The notes beneath the pieces are model-generated. The model did not search any database. It was not told the origin of the DNA and saw only the letters and a program-made list of their open reading frames with translations. Positions 17,396 to 27,100 of a DNA stretch of 64,000 bases are shown in pieces (positions within the stretch are counted from its first letter, which is position 1; each line of letters starts with the position of its first letter). The stretch covers positions 1 through 64,000 of the forward strand of contig JANQFR010000045.1 in NCBI GenBank assembly GCA_028277745.1, read 5' to 3'. Origin of the DNA: Phycisphaeraceae bacterium (GTDB lineage: Bacteria; Planctomycetota; Phycisphaerae; Phycisphaerales; Phycisphaeraceae). Position numbers and translations under genes: made by a program.

Positions 17396-18208
17396 TCAGC
17401 CGCCGACCTGGTAGCGGGCGAAACTGGTGATCGTCACGCCGGCGGGCAGGATGTCCTTGATCTGCTTCTTGTCGTCCTTGATGAACTTCTGGCGGGGCAG
17501 CACCACATCGTCGTAGTACTTGCGGATCTTGCCCGCGACCATCTTCTCGGCGATCTCCTCGGGCTTGCCCTGCTCGATGGCCTGGCCCTTGGCGATCTCC
17601 TTCTCCTTCTCGATCACCTCGGCGGGGATGTCGTCCTCGCTCAGGCCCAGGGGGGCAGGTGTGATGGCTGAGATATGCATGCACAGGTCTTTGAGCAGCT
17701 CGTCCGACGCGTCGCCGGTGCACTCGACCAGGACCCCGATCTTGCCGGTGAAGTGGACGTAGGCGCCGACTTTTTTGTCCGCCCCGCCGAAGATCGCGCC
17801 CTTGGCGAACTGCACATTCTCCTTGGTGGTGAGCCGGACCTCGTCGATGACAGCCTGCATCGCGTCGGTTTTCGCCAGCTCGCCGGCGTCGTCCTGGTCG
17901 AGGCCGAGCTGGGCGACCTGGTTGGCCATGGCGACGAACGCGTCGTTGTTGGCGGTGAAGTCGGTCTCGGTGTTGATCTCGACCAGCACGCCCCGGGAGG
18001 CGTCATCGCGGACGGCGGCGGCAACCTTGCCCTCGGTGGATGCGCGGTCGGCGCGGCCGTCCATCTTGGCCAGGCCCTTCTTGCGGAGGTTTTCCTCGGC
18101 CAGGGCCATGTCGCCCTGGGCCTCCTCGAGGGCGGCTTTACATTCCATCATGCCCAGGCCGCTCTTCTTGCGGAGGGCCATCACGTCCTTGGCGGCGATC
18201 GTCGCCAT
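17396..18208 (-). CDS. tsf: Translation elongation factor Ts
   Basis: EF-Ts exchanges GDP for GTP on EF-Tu. The 270-residue protein has the N-terminal UBA-like domain (ALRKKSGLGMMECKAALEEA, then LRKKGLAKMDGRADR). The core signature is present in a variant form (INTETDFTANNDAFVAMANQ), and subdomain C contains a coiled segment. It is shorter than the E. coli protein, which is within the family range. It lies 72 bases downstream of rpsB, the usual order in bacteria. Confidence 0.96.
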   Translation of the reverse strand: MATIAAKDVMALRKKSGLGMMECKAALEEAQGDMALAEENLRKKGLAKMDGRADRASTEGKVAAAVRDDASRGVLVEINTETDFTANNDAFVAMANQVAQLGLDQDDAGELAKTDAMQAVIDEVRLTTKENVQFAKGAIFGGADKKVGAYVHFTGKIGVLVECTGDASDELLKDLCMHISAITPAPLGLSEDDIPAEVIEKEKEIAKGQAIEQGKPEEIAEKMVAGKIRKYYDDVVLPRQKFIKDDKKQIKDILPAGVTITSFARYQVGG

Positions 18209-18280
18209 GGTTTGTTTCTCCGGATCAATTAGGTTTCATGGGGTGGGAAAGCGGCCGGCAGCCGCGGGGGGTCGTTGGGG

Positions 18281-19165
18281 TCAGACGGCTTTCTCGGCCG
18301 CGGGCGGGACGGTCTCGGCGGCGGCGGGCTCAGCCTCAGGGGCGGCCTCGGGGGCGGGGGCAGGCGTTTCGTTGGCCTCGGCCGCCGGGGCGGGCTCATC
18401 GGCGCGGAACTGAGCCCGGCGGCTGCGTTTACGCTGCGGCTCGGAGGCCGATTCATCCGGGTCGGCGCCCTCGGCCTGCGTGGTCCGGGTGGTCTTGCCC
18501 TCGGCGACCGCGGCGCAGAGGCTCGACACGACGATGTCGATGGCCCGCATCGCGTCGTCGTTGCCGGGGATGGGGATGTCGGCGAAGTCGGGGTCGGAAT
18601 CGGTGTCGATCAGGCAGACGGTGGGGATGCCGAGTTTGCGGGCTTCCTTGACCGCGTTGGTTTCGTGGCGGGGGTCGATCACGACCATGGCCCCGGGGAG
18701 CTTGGTCATGTTGCGGATGCCCGAGAGGTTGCGGAGGATCTTGTTCTTCTCGCGGCGGAGTTGGGACTCCATCTTTTTGGAGTAATTGTCGATCTGGCCG
18801 GACTCTTCGATGCGTTCCAGCTCTTCGAGCCGCTTGAGCCGCTCGCGGATGGTGCGGAAGTTGGTGAGGGTGCCGCCGAGCCAGCGCTCGATGCAATAGT
18901 GCATGCCGACGTCGCCGACGTGCTTTTCGATGCAGTGGCGGGCCTGGCGTTTGGTGCCGACGAAAAGGACGTCTTTGCCGTCGGCCACGGTCTTGGTGAT
19001 GAACTTGCGGGCCAGGAGCAGGCCTTTGATGGTCTGCTTGACGTCGATGATGTGGATCTTGTTGCGTTTGCCGAAGATGTAGGGGGCCATCTTCGGGTTC
19101 CAGTGGGTGGAACGGTGGCCGAAGTGGATCCCAGCTTCGACGAGGTCTTTGACGAGCGATGCCAT
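18281..19165 (-). CDS. rpsB: 30S ribosomal protein S2 with long acidic tail
   Basis: S2 is identified from residues 1-225 by LVEAGIHFGHRSTHWNPKM, the zone IERWLGGTLTNFRTI, PGAMVVIDPRHE, GIPTVCLIDTDSDPD and IPIPGNDDAMRAI. S2 binds the 30S subunit at the S1 site. The protein is 294 residues. The last 60 or so are a low-complexity Ala/Pro/Glu tail after a basic patch (QRKRSRRAQ), an extension not present in most S2 proteins. It is followed by tsf. Confidence 0.97.
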   Translation of the reverse strand: MASLVKDLVEAGIHFGHRSTHWNPKMAPYIFGKRNKIHIIDVKQTIKGLLLARKFITKTVADGKDVLFVGTKRQARHCIEKHVGDVGMHYCIERWLGGTLTNFRTIRERLKRLEELERIEESGQIDNYSKKMESQLRREKNKILRNLSGIRNMTKLPGAMVVIDPRHETNAVKEARKLGIPTVCLIDTDSDPDFADIPIPGNDDAMRAIDIVVSSLCAAVAEGKTTRTTQAEGADPDESASEPQRKRSRRAQFRADEPAPAAEANETPAPAPEAAPEAEPAAAETVPPAAEKAV

Positions 19166-19561
19166 AGCGGACTCCTGGGCCGACGGTTGGGGGTTCAGAG
19201 GCTTGCTGTGGGTTCGAGCCCCTGGTTGCCGACGACCCTAAATAACGGTGGACCAAACGGTTGCCAAGACGGCGCGGGTTGTCATCGGCCGCCCGGGCGT
19301 GGACGAAAAAGAGGCCGGCGCCAGCGGAAGTCCGCCAGCCAAGTCCGGCGCGGCCGATCCTACATCTCAATCGGTTTGACAGCCGCGACGAGCGACTAAC
19401 CGTAGACGGCGGATATCCGCCGCCCAAGAAAATTGTAACAATCACTTAGCCGCCTGCAAACCCGGGCCGAGACACGGGGTGGGTTGGCTCCCGGCGGCTT
19501 CGAACCGTGGTCGTTGTCACGCCGGACGGTCCCTCGCTCGACGCCATTTCATCATACCAGA
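19166..19561. other. Intergenic region between the wecA-like gene and rpsB
   Basis: This is 396 bases without a convincing gene. It must contain the end of the exopolysaccharide transcript and the promoter and leader of rpsB. I see no clean terminator hairpin, tRNA, or recognisable S2-leader structure. A TTCGAA-containing segment at 19498-19504 resembles a T-loop but has no matching stems. Confidence 0.5.
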
Positions 19562-20878
19562 TCAAGCCCCGCCGCGGGGCAGGGGGTTGGAGGGATTGGC
19601 CCCCGCGTTTTCCGAGGACGCCTGCGGATCGCCGGCCGGCTCGACAGGCGTCTGGGCGGCCGCCTGCTGCTCACGGATCGCCAGCAACCGGCCGTACTTA
19701 TAGGCGAACACGAAAATGAACGCGAACAGCACGAAGAACACCGCCAGCACGTACCGCCAACGCAGTTCCAGAGCCACCAGCGTGATGCCCAGCGCCGCGA
19801 ACAGCGACGCCACGCCGTAGAGCACCAGGACCGACTGCTTGACCGACAGCCCGCTGCGGCGGAGCAGGTGATGGATGTGCTGATTGTCGGGGCTGAAAAT
19901 CGGCTGGCCCCGCATCTTCCGCCGGAAAATGGCCAGGGCGGTGTCGGTGATGGGCAGGGCGAAGACGATGAGGCAGGCGGTCACCAGCAGCAAGGCGCGG
20001 CTGGCGGTGTCGGAAAACAGCAGGATCGTCGAGACGCACAGGTAACCCAGCAGCAGCGAACCGGCGTCACCCATGAAGATCGAGGCGGGGTTGAAGTTGT
20101 AGGGCAGGAACCCCAGCACGGCGCCCAGGATCGCGAGGCACATCACCAGGCGGGCCGGGTCCCCGGTCAGGACGTAGCCGATGTTGATCGGGTCCGCCTG
20201 CAGGCCGCGGACCGCGACCATGGCGGCGATAATCAGGAAACCCAGCGCCGCGATGGCGGTCACCCCCGACGCCAGGCCGTCGAGCCCGTCGAGCAGGTTC
20301 AGGGCGTTGCACCCGCCGATCACGAACAGGGCGATGACGATCGTGCCCAGGGCGTAAACGACGATCTCCGGCGTTCCGCCCAGACCCAGGACCGCCAGCG
20401 AGTTGCCCACGAGCTTGATGCCGACCTGCTCGCTGGCGAGGGCGGCGGCGGCGAAGAGCTGGCCGCCGACCTTGACGCGGGGGCTGATGCCGTACACGTC
20501 GTCGAACAGGCCCGTGAGCGTGATCGCGGCGGCGCCGAGGATGATGCTGACGGGGAACGCCACGGTCATCTCACCGATCTGCAAGGACTCGGTGGCGTGG
20601 ATCGGCAGGAAGTAGGAGAACATCACCCCGACCAGCCAGCCCAGGAAGATCGCCACGCCGCCCATATAGGCGACCGGTTCGCTGTGATTCTTGCGGTGCA
20701 GGTCCGGCAGGTCCACCACGCCGTTGGCCATCGCCAGCTTCCGCATGATGGGCGTGATCGCCAAGGCGACGAAAAACGCTGCGAAGAACACGGGCATATA
20801 CGGCGCCACGACGCTGGTCATCCCCAAGGGCGGGTCGGCATTCACACCCCCGCCGGCTTGTGCCAGCATGTTCATCAT
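19562..20878 (-). CDS. WecA/MraY-type undecaprenyl-phosphate sugar-1-phosphate transferase
   Basis: The 438-residue polytopic membrane enzyme starts exopolysaccharide synthesis by moving a sugar-1-phosphate from a UDP-sugar to undecaprenyl phosphate. Family motifs are intact: GLFDDVYGI with Asp126 and Asp127, NLLDGLDGLASG with Asp196 and Asp199, NFNPASIFMGDAGSL, and the loop PDNQHIHHLLRRSGL with the histidine cluster typical of WecA rather than MraY. The last 35 residues are a soluble Pro/Ala-rich tail. It overlaps the epimerase gene by ATGA and is the last gene of the cluster. Confidence 0.93.
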   Translation of the reverse strand: MMNMLAQAGGGVNADPPLGMTSVVAPYMPVFFAAFFVALAITPIMRKLAMANGVVDLPDLHRKNHSEPVAYMGGVAIFLGWLVGVMFSYFLPIHATESLQIGEMTVAFPVSIILGAAAITLTGLFDDVYGISPRVKVGGQLFAAAALASEQVGIKLVGNSLAVLGLGGTPEIVVYALGTIVIALFVIGGCNALNLLDGLDGLASGVTAIAALGFLIIAAMVAVRGLQADPINIGYVLTGDPARLVMCLAILGAVLGFLPYNFNPASIFMGDAGSLLLGYLCVSTILLFSDTASRALLLVTACLIVFALPITDTALAIFRRKMRGQPIFSPDNQHIHHLLRRSGLSVKQSVLVLYGVASLFAALGITLVALELRWRYVLAVFFVLFAFIFVFAYKYGRLLAIREQQAAAQTPVEPAGDPQASSENAGANPSNPLPRGGA

Positions 20879-21867
20879 GGCGACGCTTTGCCCTCCACGA
20901 CCACCGTCTGGCGTTCGAGACGGATCAATTCCTCCAGGGACTGCTCCAAAGTATAACGCGGTTCGAACCCGATCGATTGCCGCAGTTTCCCGATATCCGG
21001 CAGCCGGTGGGGCGGGTCTTCAAAATCGGCCCCGTAAACCGTCTCGTAAGGCACGTAACGCTTGCCGCCGGTCGATCCGCTGTGTTGGATGACCAGGTCG
21101 GCCAACGCCTCGATCGTGACCTGCCGCGTCGATCCGAGGTTGAAGACCTCGCCGGCGCAGCCGGGCTCGGCCAGGAGTTGAACCATCGCGCGGGTGACGT
21201 CCCGCACGTCGCAGAACGCACGGGTCTGGCGGCCGTCGCCGTAGATCATGATCGGCTTGTCGGCGCAGGCGGCGGTGACGAACCGCGGCACAACCATGCC
21301 GTAGTGACCGACCTGGCGCGGCCCGATCGTGTTGAACAGCCGCACCACGACCGATCGCAGCCCACGCCGACGGTGATAGTCGATCGCCAGGTGTTCGTCG
21401 ATCGCCTTGGTCATGCCGTAGCCCCAGCGGGACGCGGTGGTCGGGCCGTAGACGAGCTCCATGTCCTCCCGCAGGGGCAGGACGGGGCACTTGCCGTAGA
21501 CCTCGCTGGAGGAGGCGATCAACAGAGCGGCGTCGATGTCCGTCGCGGTTTCGATGATGGTCAGCGTCTGGTCGATGTTGTTGGTGATCATGCCGGCCGG
21601 GTCATCGACCACGAGCTTGACGCCGACCGCGGCAGCGAGGTGGTAGATCTCTTCGACGCCGTCGATCAGCGTGCGATCGGTCAGCGCCTCGGCGACATCG
21701 GCCTCGATCAGGGCGCAGTTGGCGTCGAGCAGGTCTTCCACGTTGGACCGCCGGCCGGTGGAAAGGTTGTCGATGAGGATCAGCCGGCGCCCCTCCGCCT
21801 TGAGCCGGGCCGCGAGGTGGGAACCGATGAAGCCCGCCCCGCCGGTGATGAGCGTCTTTCGCGTCAA
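20875..21867 (-). CDS. NAD-dependent sugar-nucleotide epimerase/dehydratase
   Basis: This is a 330-residue extended short-chain dehydrogenase. It shows the NAD motif TGGAGFIGSHLAARL, the Asp-Asn pair IDNLSTG, the region IASSSEVYGKC and the active-site pair in YGMTKAIDEH. The closest named relatives are UDP-glucuronate decarboxylase and UDP-glucose 4-epimerase; RLFNTIGPRQVGHYGMVVPR favours the decarboxylase-like branch. It supplies a nucleotide sugar for the exopolysaccharide. It is 27 bases after the Wzc-type gene and overlaps the wecA-like gene by ATGA. Confidence 0.9.
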   Translation of the reverse strand: MTRKTLITGGAGFIGSHLAARLKAEGRRLILIDNLSTGRRSNVEDLLDANCALIEADVAEALTDRTLIDGVEEIYHLAAAVGVKLVVDDPAGMITNNIDQTLTIIETATDIDAALLIASSSEVYGKCPVLPLREDMELVYGPTTASRWGYGMTKAIDEHLAIDYHRRRGLRSVVVRLFNTIGPRQVGHYGMVVPRFVTAACADKPIMIYGDGRQTRAFCDVRDVTRAMVQLLAEPGCAGEVFNLGSTRQVTIEALADLVIQHSGSTGGKRYVPYETVYGADFEDPPHRLPDIGKLRQSIGFEPRYTLEQSLEELIRLERQTVVVEGKASP

Positions 21868-21894
21868 AGGATGGCGTCCTGTCGCGTCGGGGAC

Positions 21895-24147
21895 CTATTC
21901 CGTGGGGGCGGCCTGGTCCGCCTCGGTTTCGATCCGCGACGACTTGGCGGGCCGGCGGTGGCCGTTGCCCGCGCCGTTGCGGTACTGGTAATAGTCCCGG
22001 TAGTTCTTGCGGAAGTACCCGCCGACCGAGGATCGTACGCCGTTGAGGATCACGCCCAGCAGATCGGCGCGGTGGCCGTCGAGCTGGCGGATCATCCGCC
22101 CGATCATGCCGCGCTTGTCCTGCCCGGCGCGGAGCACCAGGGCGATGGCGTCGACATGCTTGGCGAGCATCTGGCTGTCCGACGCGAGCAGCGCCGGCGG
22201 GGCGTCGATGAGGATGATGTCGAACCGCGTCTCAAGCTCGCTGAGCATGCGGCGGAACTTCTGGCCTTCGAACACCTCGGGGTGGATCTCGTGCCCGTTG
22301 CCGGCGGCGAGGACCCAGAGCGACAGGTCTTCAGATTTTTCGATTGTCTCATCGACGTCCGCCGTGCCGTCGAGCACCTCCGACAAACCGTGTTCTCCGC
22401 CGAGGCGCGCAAGCTTGTGTTGGGCCGGCCGGCGGAAGTTCGCGTCGATGATCAGAACCTTTCGGCCGTTGAAGGCGAGACTGGTGGCGAGGTTGTGCGT
22501 GAGGGAGCTGGTGCCGACGCTCTTCTGGGCGCCAACCAGCAGCAGGGTCTTGTAGCCGCGGCGGTCCATCTTGGCGAGGATCGCGGTGCGGACCTGACGG
22601 AACGTCTCGGCGAGCAGGCCGGAGGGGTCTTTCTGAACGATCCGCTCGATCACGCCTTTGCCCGAGGGGTCTTCGTTGACATCGGGCAGCACCCCCAGCA
22701 ATTCGGCGTCCTCCAGCAACTTCACGTCGCTGGGGCTGCTTACACGCTGGTCGAGCAACTCACGCAGGAACACCACGCCGGTGGTCAGCAGCAGCACAAA
22801 AAACGTCACGCCGGGCACGATGACCGTCATCTTGGGAAAAGTCATCCGGGGGATCGTGGCGCCCGCCTGAAGCCGGACACGGTTGGCTTCTGGACGTTCC
22901 TTGAGCACACGGATCTCCGCGAGCTTGGCGTCGGCTTCCCGGAATTTCGCCTGGGCGATCTCCAGGTTGTCGGTCAGTTGCTTGTAACGGGTGACCTTAT
23001 CGGTCAGGTCGGTCATCTGCCGCTTGGCTTCGGCGAGCTTGATGCGGAGCTGGGCGAGGCTCCCTTCCAGGCCGGTCAAAGCTTGCTGGGCCTGATCCAG
23101 CTTCTGTCGCTGGAGTTTCTGGAACAGTTGCTCCATTTCGAGCTTCTTTTCCAACTCGGCGGCCTCGATCTGAGATTGGTATTGCCGCGTGATGCGATGG
23201 TTCTCGCCCAACTCCGCGGCGAAGGTCCGCTCCAGCTCGCGGAACTGCTTGATCCGTTGCTTGATGCCGAGGATCACCGGCATCGACTCCATGGTGAGCA
23301 GGTCGTCGGCGGTCGGTTCATAATTCCCTTCTGCGGCGGATTTAGCCAGGTTTTCCGCGCTGATCTTGGCGTTCTCCACCCCCATTTCCAACTGAGTCTC
23401 GGCCTGAGCCAACTCGGCGTAGCGGATCGCTTCGGCGCTCGTGCTGATATTGCTGGTTTCCAGTTCCTCGACCGATGTGTATTCGCGGATCTGCGCTTCA
23501 AGCTGACGGACCATATCGTCGGCCCGTTGCTGTTCCTGCAGGAACGCCCGGCGCGTTCCTTCGGATTCCCGTGAGCTGTCGCTCTGGAGTTTCTGGAGGT
23601 ACACGGTCATGATCGCGTCGAGGATGACCGGCGCATCGTCGGCGTGTCGGGTTTGCACCGAGAGCTGGATCAACGTCGTGCCTGTCACCGGCGAGACGGA
23701 CAGGTTGTCCTGCTCGAGCGTTTCCCGGGCCATGCGCAGGTCGCCGTCGAATTGCGCGAACCACTTGGTGTCCTGCACCGCCGGCCGGACGATCGCTTCC
23801 TGGAGCACGCCCTGCGACTTGATGCTCATCACTTCGTTTTGCATCTGGGCGTTCATAATGTCGAGATGGCCTATGGATTCGACCGTCCCGATGGCTTCGG
23901 CGCTCTGGAGCCCGGCGCTGACCCGCAATTGAGCGATCGATGTGTATTGCGGCGCGAATTTCCGCAAGGCGAACCACAAGCCGCCCCCCAGGAGAAGGCC
24001 GACCACGGCCGCCACAATCAGGATCCTGATGTTCTGCCTTAGCACGCGCAACGGATCGATGGGCTTGAAGCGACCCGAGGCGGGGGCCTGCGTCATACCG
24101 GTCGTCGGGCCAAGCGGCGGGATGGGCGATAGAGGGTTAGCGCTCAT
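21895..24147 (-). CDS. Wzc-type chain-length protein / tyrosine-kinase-like domain with degenerate P-loop
   Basis: The 750-residue protein has a Wzz-type N-terminal part with a first helix at about residues 42-63 and a second near 435-455, separated by a long periplasmic coiled coil. The cytoplasmic C-terminal part resembles a BY-kinase. It has Walker A' (VLIIDANFRRP), Walker B (DIILIDAPPALLASD, Asp648) and a terminal tyrosine cluster (about residues 709-722). Walker A reads GAQKSVGTSS (539-548), with Thr546 where the ATP-binding Lys should be. It probably controls polymer length, and kinase activity is doubtful. It lies 21 bases after the TPR gene. Confidence 0.9.
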   Translation of the reverse strand: MSANPLSPIPPLGPTTGMTQAPASGRFKPIDPLRVLRQNIRILIVAAVVGLLLGGGLWFALRKFAPQYTSIAQLRVSAGLQSAEAIGTVESIGHLDIMNAQMQNEVMSIKSQGVLQEAIVRPAVQDTKWFAQFDGDLRMARETLEQDNLSVSPVTGTTLIQLSVQTRHADDAPVILDAIMTVYLQKLQSDSSRESEGTRRAFLQEQQRADDMVRQLEAQIREYTSVEELETSNISTSAEAIRYAELAQAETQLEMGVENAKISAENLAKSAAEGNYEPTADDLLTMESMPVILGIKQRIKQFRELERTFAAELGENHRITRQYQSQIEAAELEKKLEMEQLFQKLQRQKLDQAQQALTGLEGSLAQLRIKLAEAKRQMTDLTDKVTRYKQLTDNLEIAQAKFREADAKLAEIRVLKERPEANRVRLQAGATIPRMTFPKMTVIVPGVTFFVLLLTTGVVFLRELLDQRVSSPSDVKLLEDAELLGVLPDVNEDPSGKGVIERIVQKDPSGLLAETFRQVRTAILAKMDRRGYKTLLLVGAQKSVGTSSLTHNLATSLAFNGRKVLIIDANFRRPAQHKLARLGGEHGLSEVLDGTADVDETIEKSEDLSLWVLAAGNGHEIHPEVFEGQKFRRMLSELETRFDIILIDAPPALLASDSQMLAKHVDAIALVLRAGQDKRGMIGRMIRQLDGHRADLLGVILNGVRSSVGGYFRKNYRDYYQYRNGAGNGHRRPAKSSRIETEADQAAPTE

Positions 24148-24168
24148 GACAAAATACCTCTTTCTGAA

Positions 24169-27100
24169 CTACTCCTGCGTCAGCGCGGCCAATGCCGTCT
24201 GCGCATTATTCATCATATCAGAGTCTTGTTCTTGCTCGGCCATCTCGATGGCGCGTCGGAACATCTCGGCCGCCCGCTCGGGGCGGTTGGTCTGGGCGTA
24301 CACCATTCCCAGGTGATAGCAGTTCGCTGCGAAGGGTTCGATCGCCAGGCTGCGCTCCAGCGTGGATCGGGCGGATTCAGGGTCTTCCAGCATCAGCTGA
24401 ACCAGCCCCAGCGTGTCCAGCACCCGCGCGTTCTGCGGCGCCAACCCGGCGGCCTTCTCCGCCAGCGGCATCGCGGCGCGGGGGTCGTTGAGGTCGCTCG
24501 CCAACAGGAAGGCGAGGTTATTCAACGCCCCGACGTTTTCCGGCTGGGTCTCCAGCAGTTCGCGGTACGTGGACGCCGCTTCGGCCACGTCCCCGTTGCT
24601 CTGCAGGCTGATGGCGCGCATCTGACGGATCTGGTTGCGCAACGCTTCGTCTCCGACCCGCTCGGACGCGGTTTGAAGGCGGGCGGCCGCCTCCGCGAAC
24701 CGCCTTTGCGCCATGTCGATCTGCGCTAGAACGATCTGCGACCACACCACTTGGGCAGGGGTGTCGATCTCGCCGATCAGGTCGGCGGCCTGATCCGGCG
24801 GATAGGTCTGGCGGGCCTGGCCGGCGACCGCGGCGAACTGAGGGAAATTCCTCGTTTGCCGCAGAGCGTTGAGAAAGACCTGCCGCGCCGGCTCGGCCTG
24901 ACCGTCGGCGGCCAGCGCCCGGCCGCGCAGCGCCTTGAGCGCCGGCTCGTTCTGCACCAGGTCGACCTGCTCGCTGAGGACCTGCAACGCCTCGGTCGGC
25001 TGATCGTTCCTAATCAACGCGACGGTCAGGTTGGCGACGACGCCGGGGTCCGGCTGCAACGCCAACGCGCGGCGCCACCCGGCGATCTCCCCAGGCAGGT
25101 CTTGCTGCTGCGCCGCCAAACGGGCGGCCAGGCTCGGCCAGGTGGCCTGGTTGGGGAACAACTCTTCGCCTTCCTGGATCAGGCTTCGCGCCCCGGTCGC
25201 GTCGCCCCGCTGAAACGACAGATTGATCAGTTGAACCCGCGCGGGAACGTAGGCGGGCGTGCGGCTCAGCAGGTTGCGCAACTCCCGCCGAGCCTCGGCG
25301 ACCTCACCTCGCTGAAGGTACAGTTGAGCCAGCGTCTGACGGGCCACGACCAGCCCGGGATTCAGCGTCAGGGCCTGATTCAGGTCGCGTTGGGCGTCCG
25401 CGAGGCGCTGCGGGTCTTTCGCCAGGATCGCGGCACGTTGCACGTACAGCTCCGCCCGGCGCGGCGCGCTCTTGAGCGCGGCGTTGAGCTTGCGCAGGGC
25501 GTCTTCCTCCCGACCCTGGTTCGCGGCGATGATCGCTTCAAGCACGTCGAGCTCGATGCGTTGGCGGTCGATCGTCGCCAGCACCTGCTGGGCTTCGTCG
25601 AATTCCGACAGTTTCACCAGCGTTTCGGCCAACCGCAGCGCGACCGTCTGGTCTTGCGGATCGGTCTGGTGAAGCTCCCGGTACACCACGACCGCGCGGT
25701 CGTGCATCCCCCGGCCGAACAACAGGTCGCCCAGCTCCCGGCTCACCGGGCGGGTTTGCGGGTCCTCCATCGCGCGGGCGGCCTGGTACGCCTTGAGGGC
25801 GTCGCCGTTGTTGATCTGAACCAGGTAACGCGCCAGCGCCACCCGGTCCTCCGCGGTCGCATCCGATCCGCGGGAGGCGAGGAAACGCTCGATGACTTTC
25901 CGGCCCGACGCGGGGTCCCCTCCGATCCGGTGCGCCGTGGCGAGCATCACGACTGCGCTGCGGTCATCAGGGTTTTCGTCCGCCATCTGCTGAGCCTGGG
26001 CGATGGCGGTTTCGGTCTGGCCGACCCGCGCCTCAAGCAGGATCATGGCCCGGCGGTTGGCCAGGTCGCCCGGGTCCAGCTCCGCGAGTTGCCGGCGCAT
26101 CTCCAGGGCGCGCTCGGCGTTGCCGTACTGCTGCTCCATCGCGAGATACTGATTCAGCAGCGATCGGTCGTTGGGGGCGTACCGCAGGGCTTCACGGATC
26201 AGCTCCAGCGCACGGTCGGGCTGTTCGCGTTTGAGCTCGACGCCCGACAGCGTGCGCAGCGCCGACGCGTTGTCGGGGCGCTGGGCGATGGCCTTCTCCA
26301 ACGCAGCAGCGGCTTCGTCGAAGTCGTCGTTGCGGGCGAGCACGACGCCCAGCTGACGCCAGCCCTCGGAGTGGACCGGCTGAAGCGTCAGGGCGCGGCG
26401 ATACGCAGCGATCGCGGGCTGGGCCCGGTTACGCGCCGCCTCAAGCCGGCCTCGCAGGAAATCGCCCTTGGCGAGGTCCAGGTCGAGCCGGGCGGCCTGT
26501 TCAACCTTCTGTTCGGCCACATCCCACGCCTGGTCTTGCAACGCCAGCTCAAACTCCAACTGGACCAGGGCGGGGTGGTCCGGGTTGACCTCCTTGGCCC
26601 GTCCAAGCGCCGCCTCCGCCTGGTCGCGTTCACCCAGGCCCAGGTGCAGCCTGGCTTCGGCGATGGCTTTACGCGCGGGGTCGTCTTCGGCTTCGATCCG
26701 CGCCTGCATCGCTTCTTGAAGCATCTGCGACCGCTCCGCCCGCCGCTGCTCGGCGTCCGCCCCCTGTCCGGTGTCCGACGCGAGCCAGCGCAGCTGACGT
26801 TCGAGGATGTCGACCGCCGTACGGTCGGCGCCTTGGTCGCGGGCTTGCTGGACCAAGGCGAGTTGGTCATTGAGGTCGGGCGTGAGGTTGGCCAGGGCCT
26901 GTAGCGTGCGGAGGTCGGCGGGGTTTTCATTGAACGACTGGGTCAACAACTCGCGGGCCTCGTCGACGCGCCCGGCTCGGGCGTAGAGTTGCCCGAGGGC
27001 TGACCGTTGTTTCGTGTCGTCGCGGGCGCCGATGGCTTCGAGCGCCGCGATCGCGTCGGCGACACGGTTCGGGGACGCGGCGAGAAGCGTGGCCTGGAGC

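Noticed and set aside
19442-19530. Possible minus-strand tRNA near a TTCGAA segment
   Set aside because: Only the T-loop-like heptamer fits. The T stem has mismatches, and no anticodon or acceptor stem can be drawn.
20860-23574. 904-codon open frame on the plus strand across the epimerase and Wzc-type genes
   Set aside because: It is antisense to two genes with clear family motifs. Long mirror frames are expected in GC-rich coding DNA, and its product is compositionally biased with no domain.
24751-26904. 717-codon plus-strand frame inside the giant TPR gene
   Set aside because: It is antisense to TPR repeats. The product is rich in Arg, Gly and Val with no recognisable fold.
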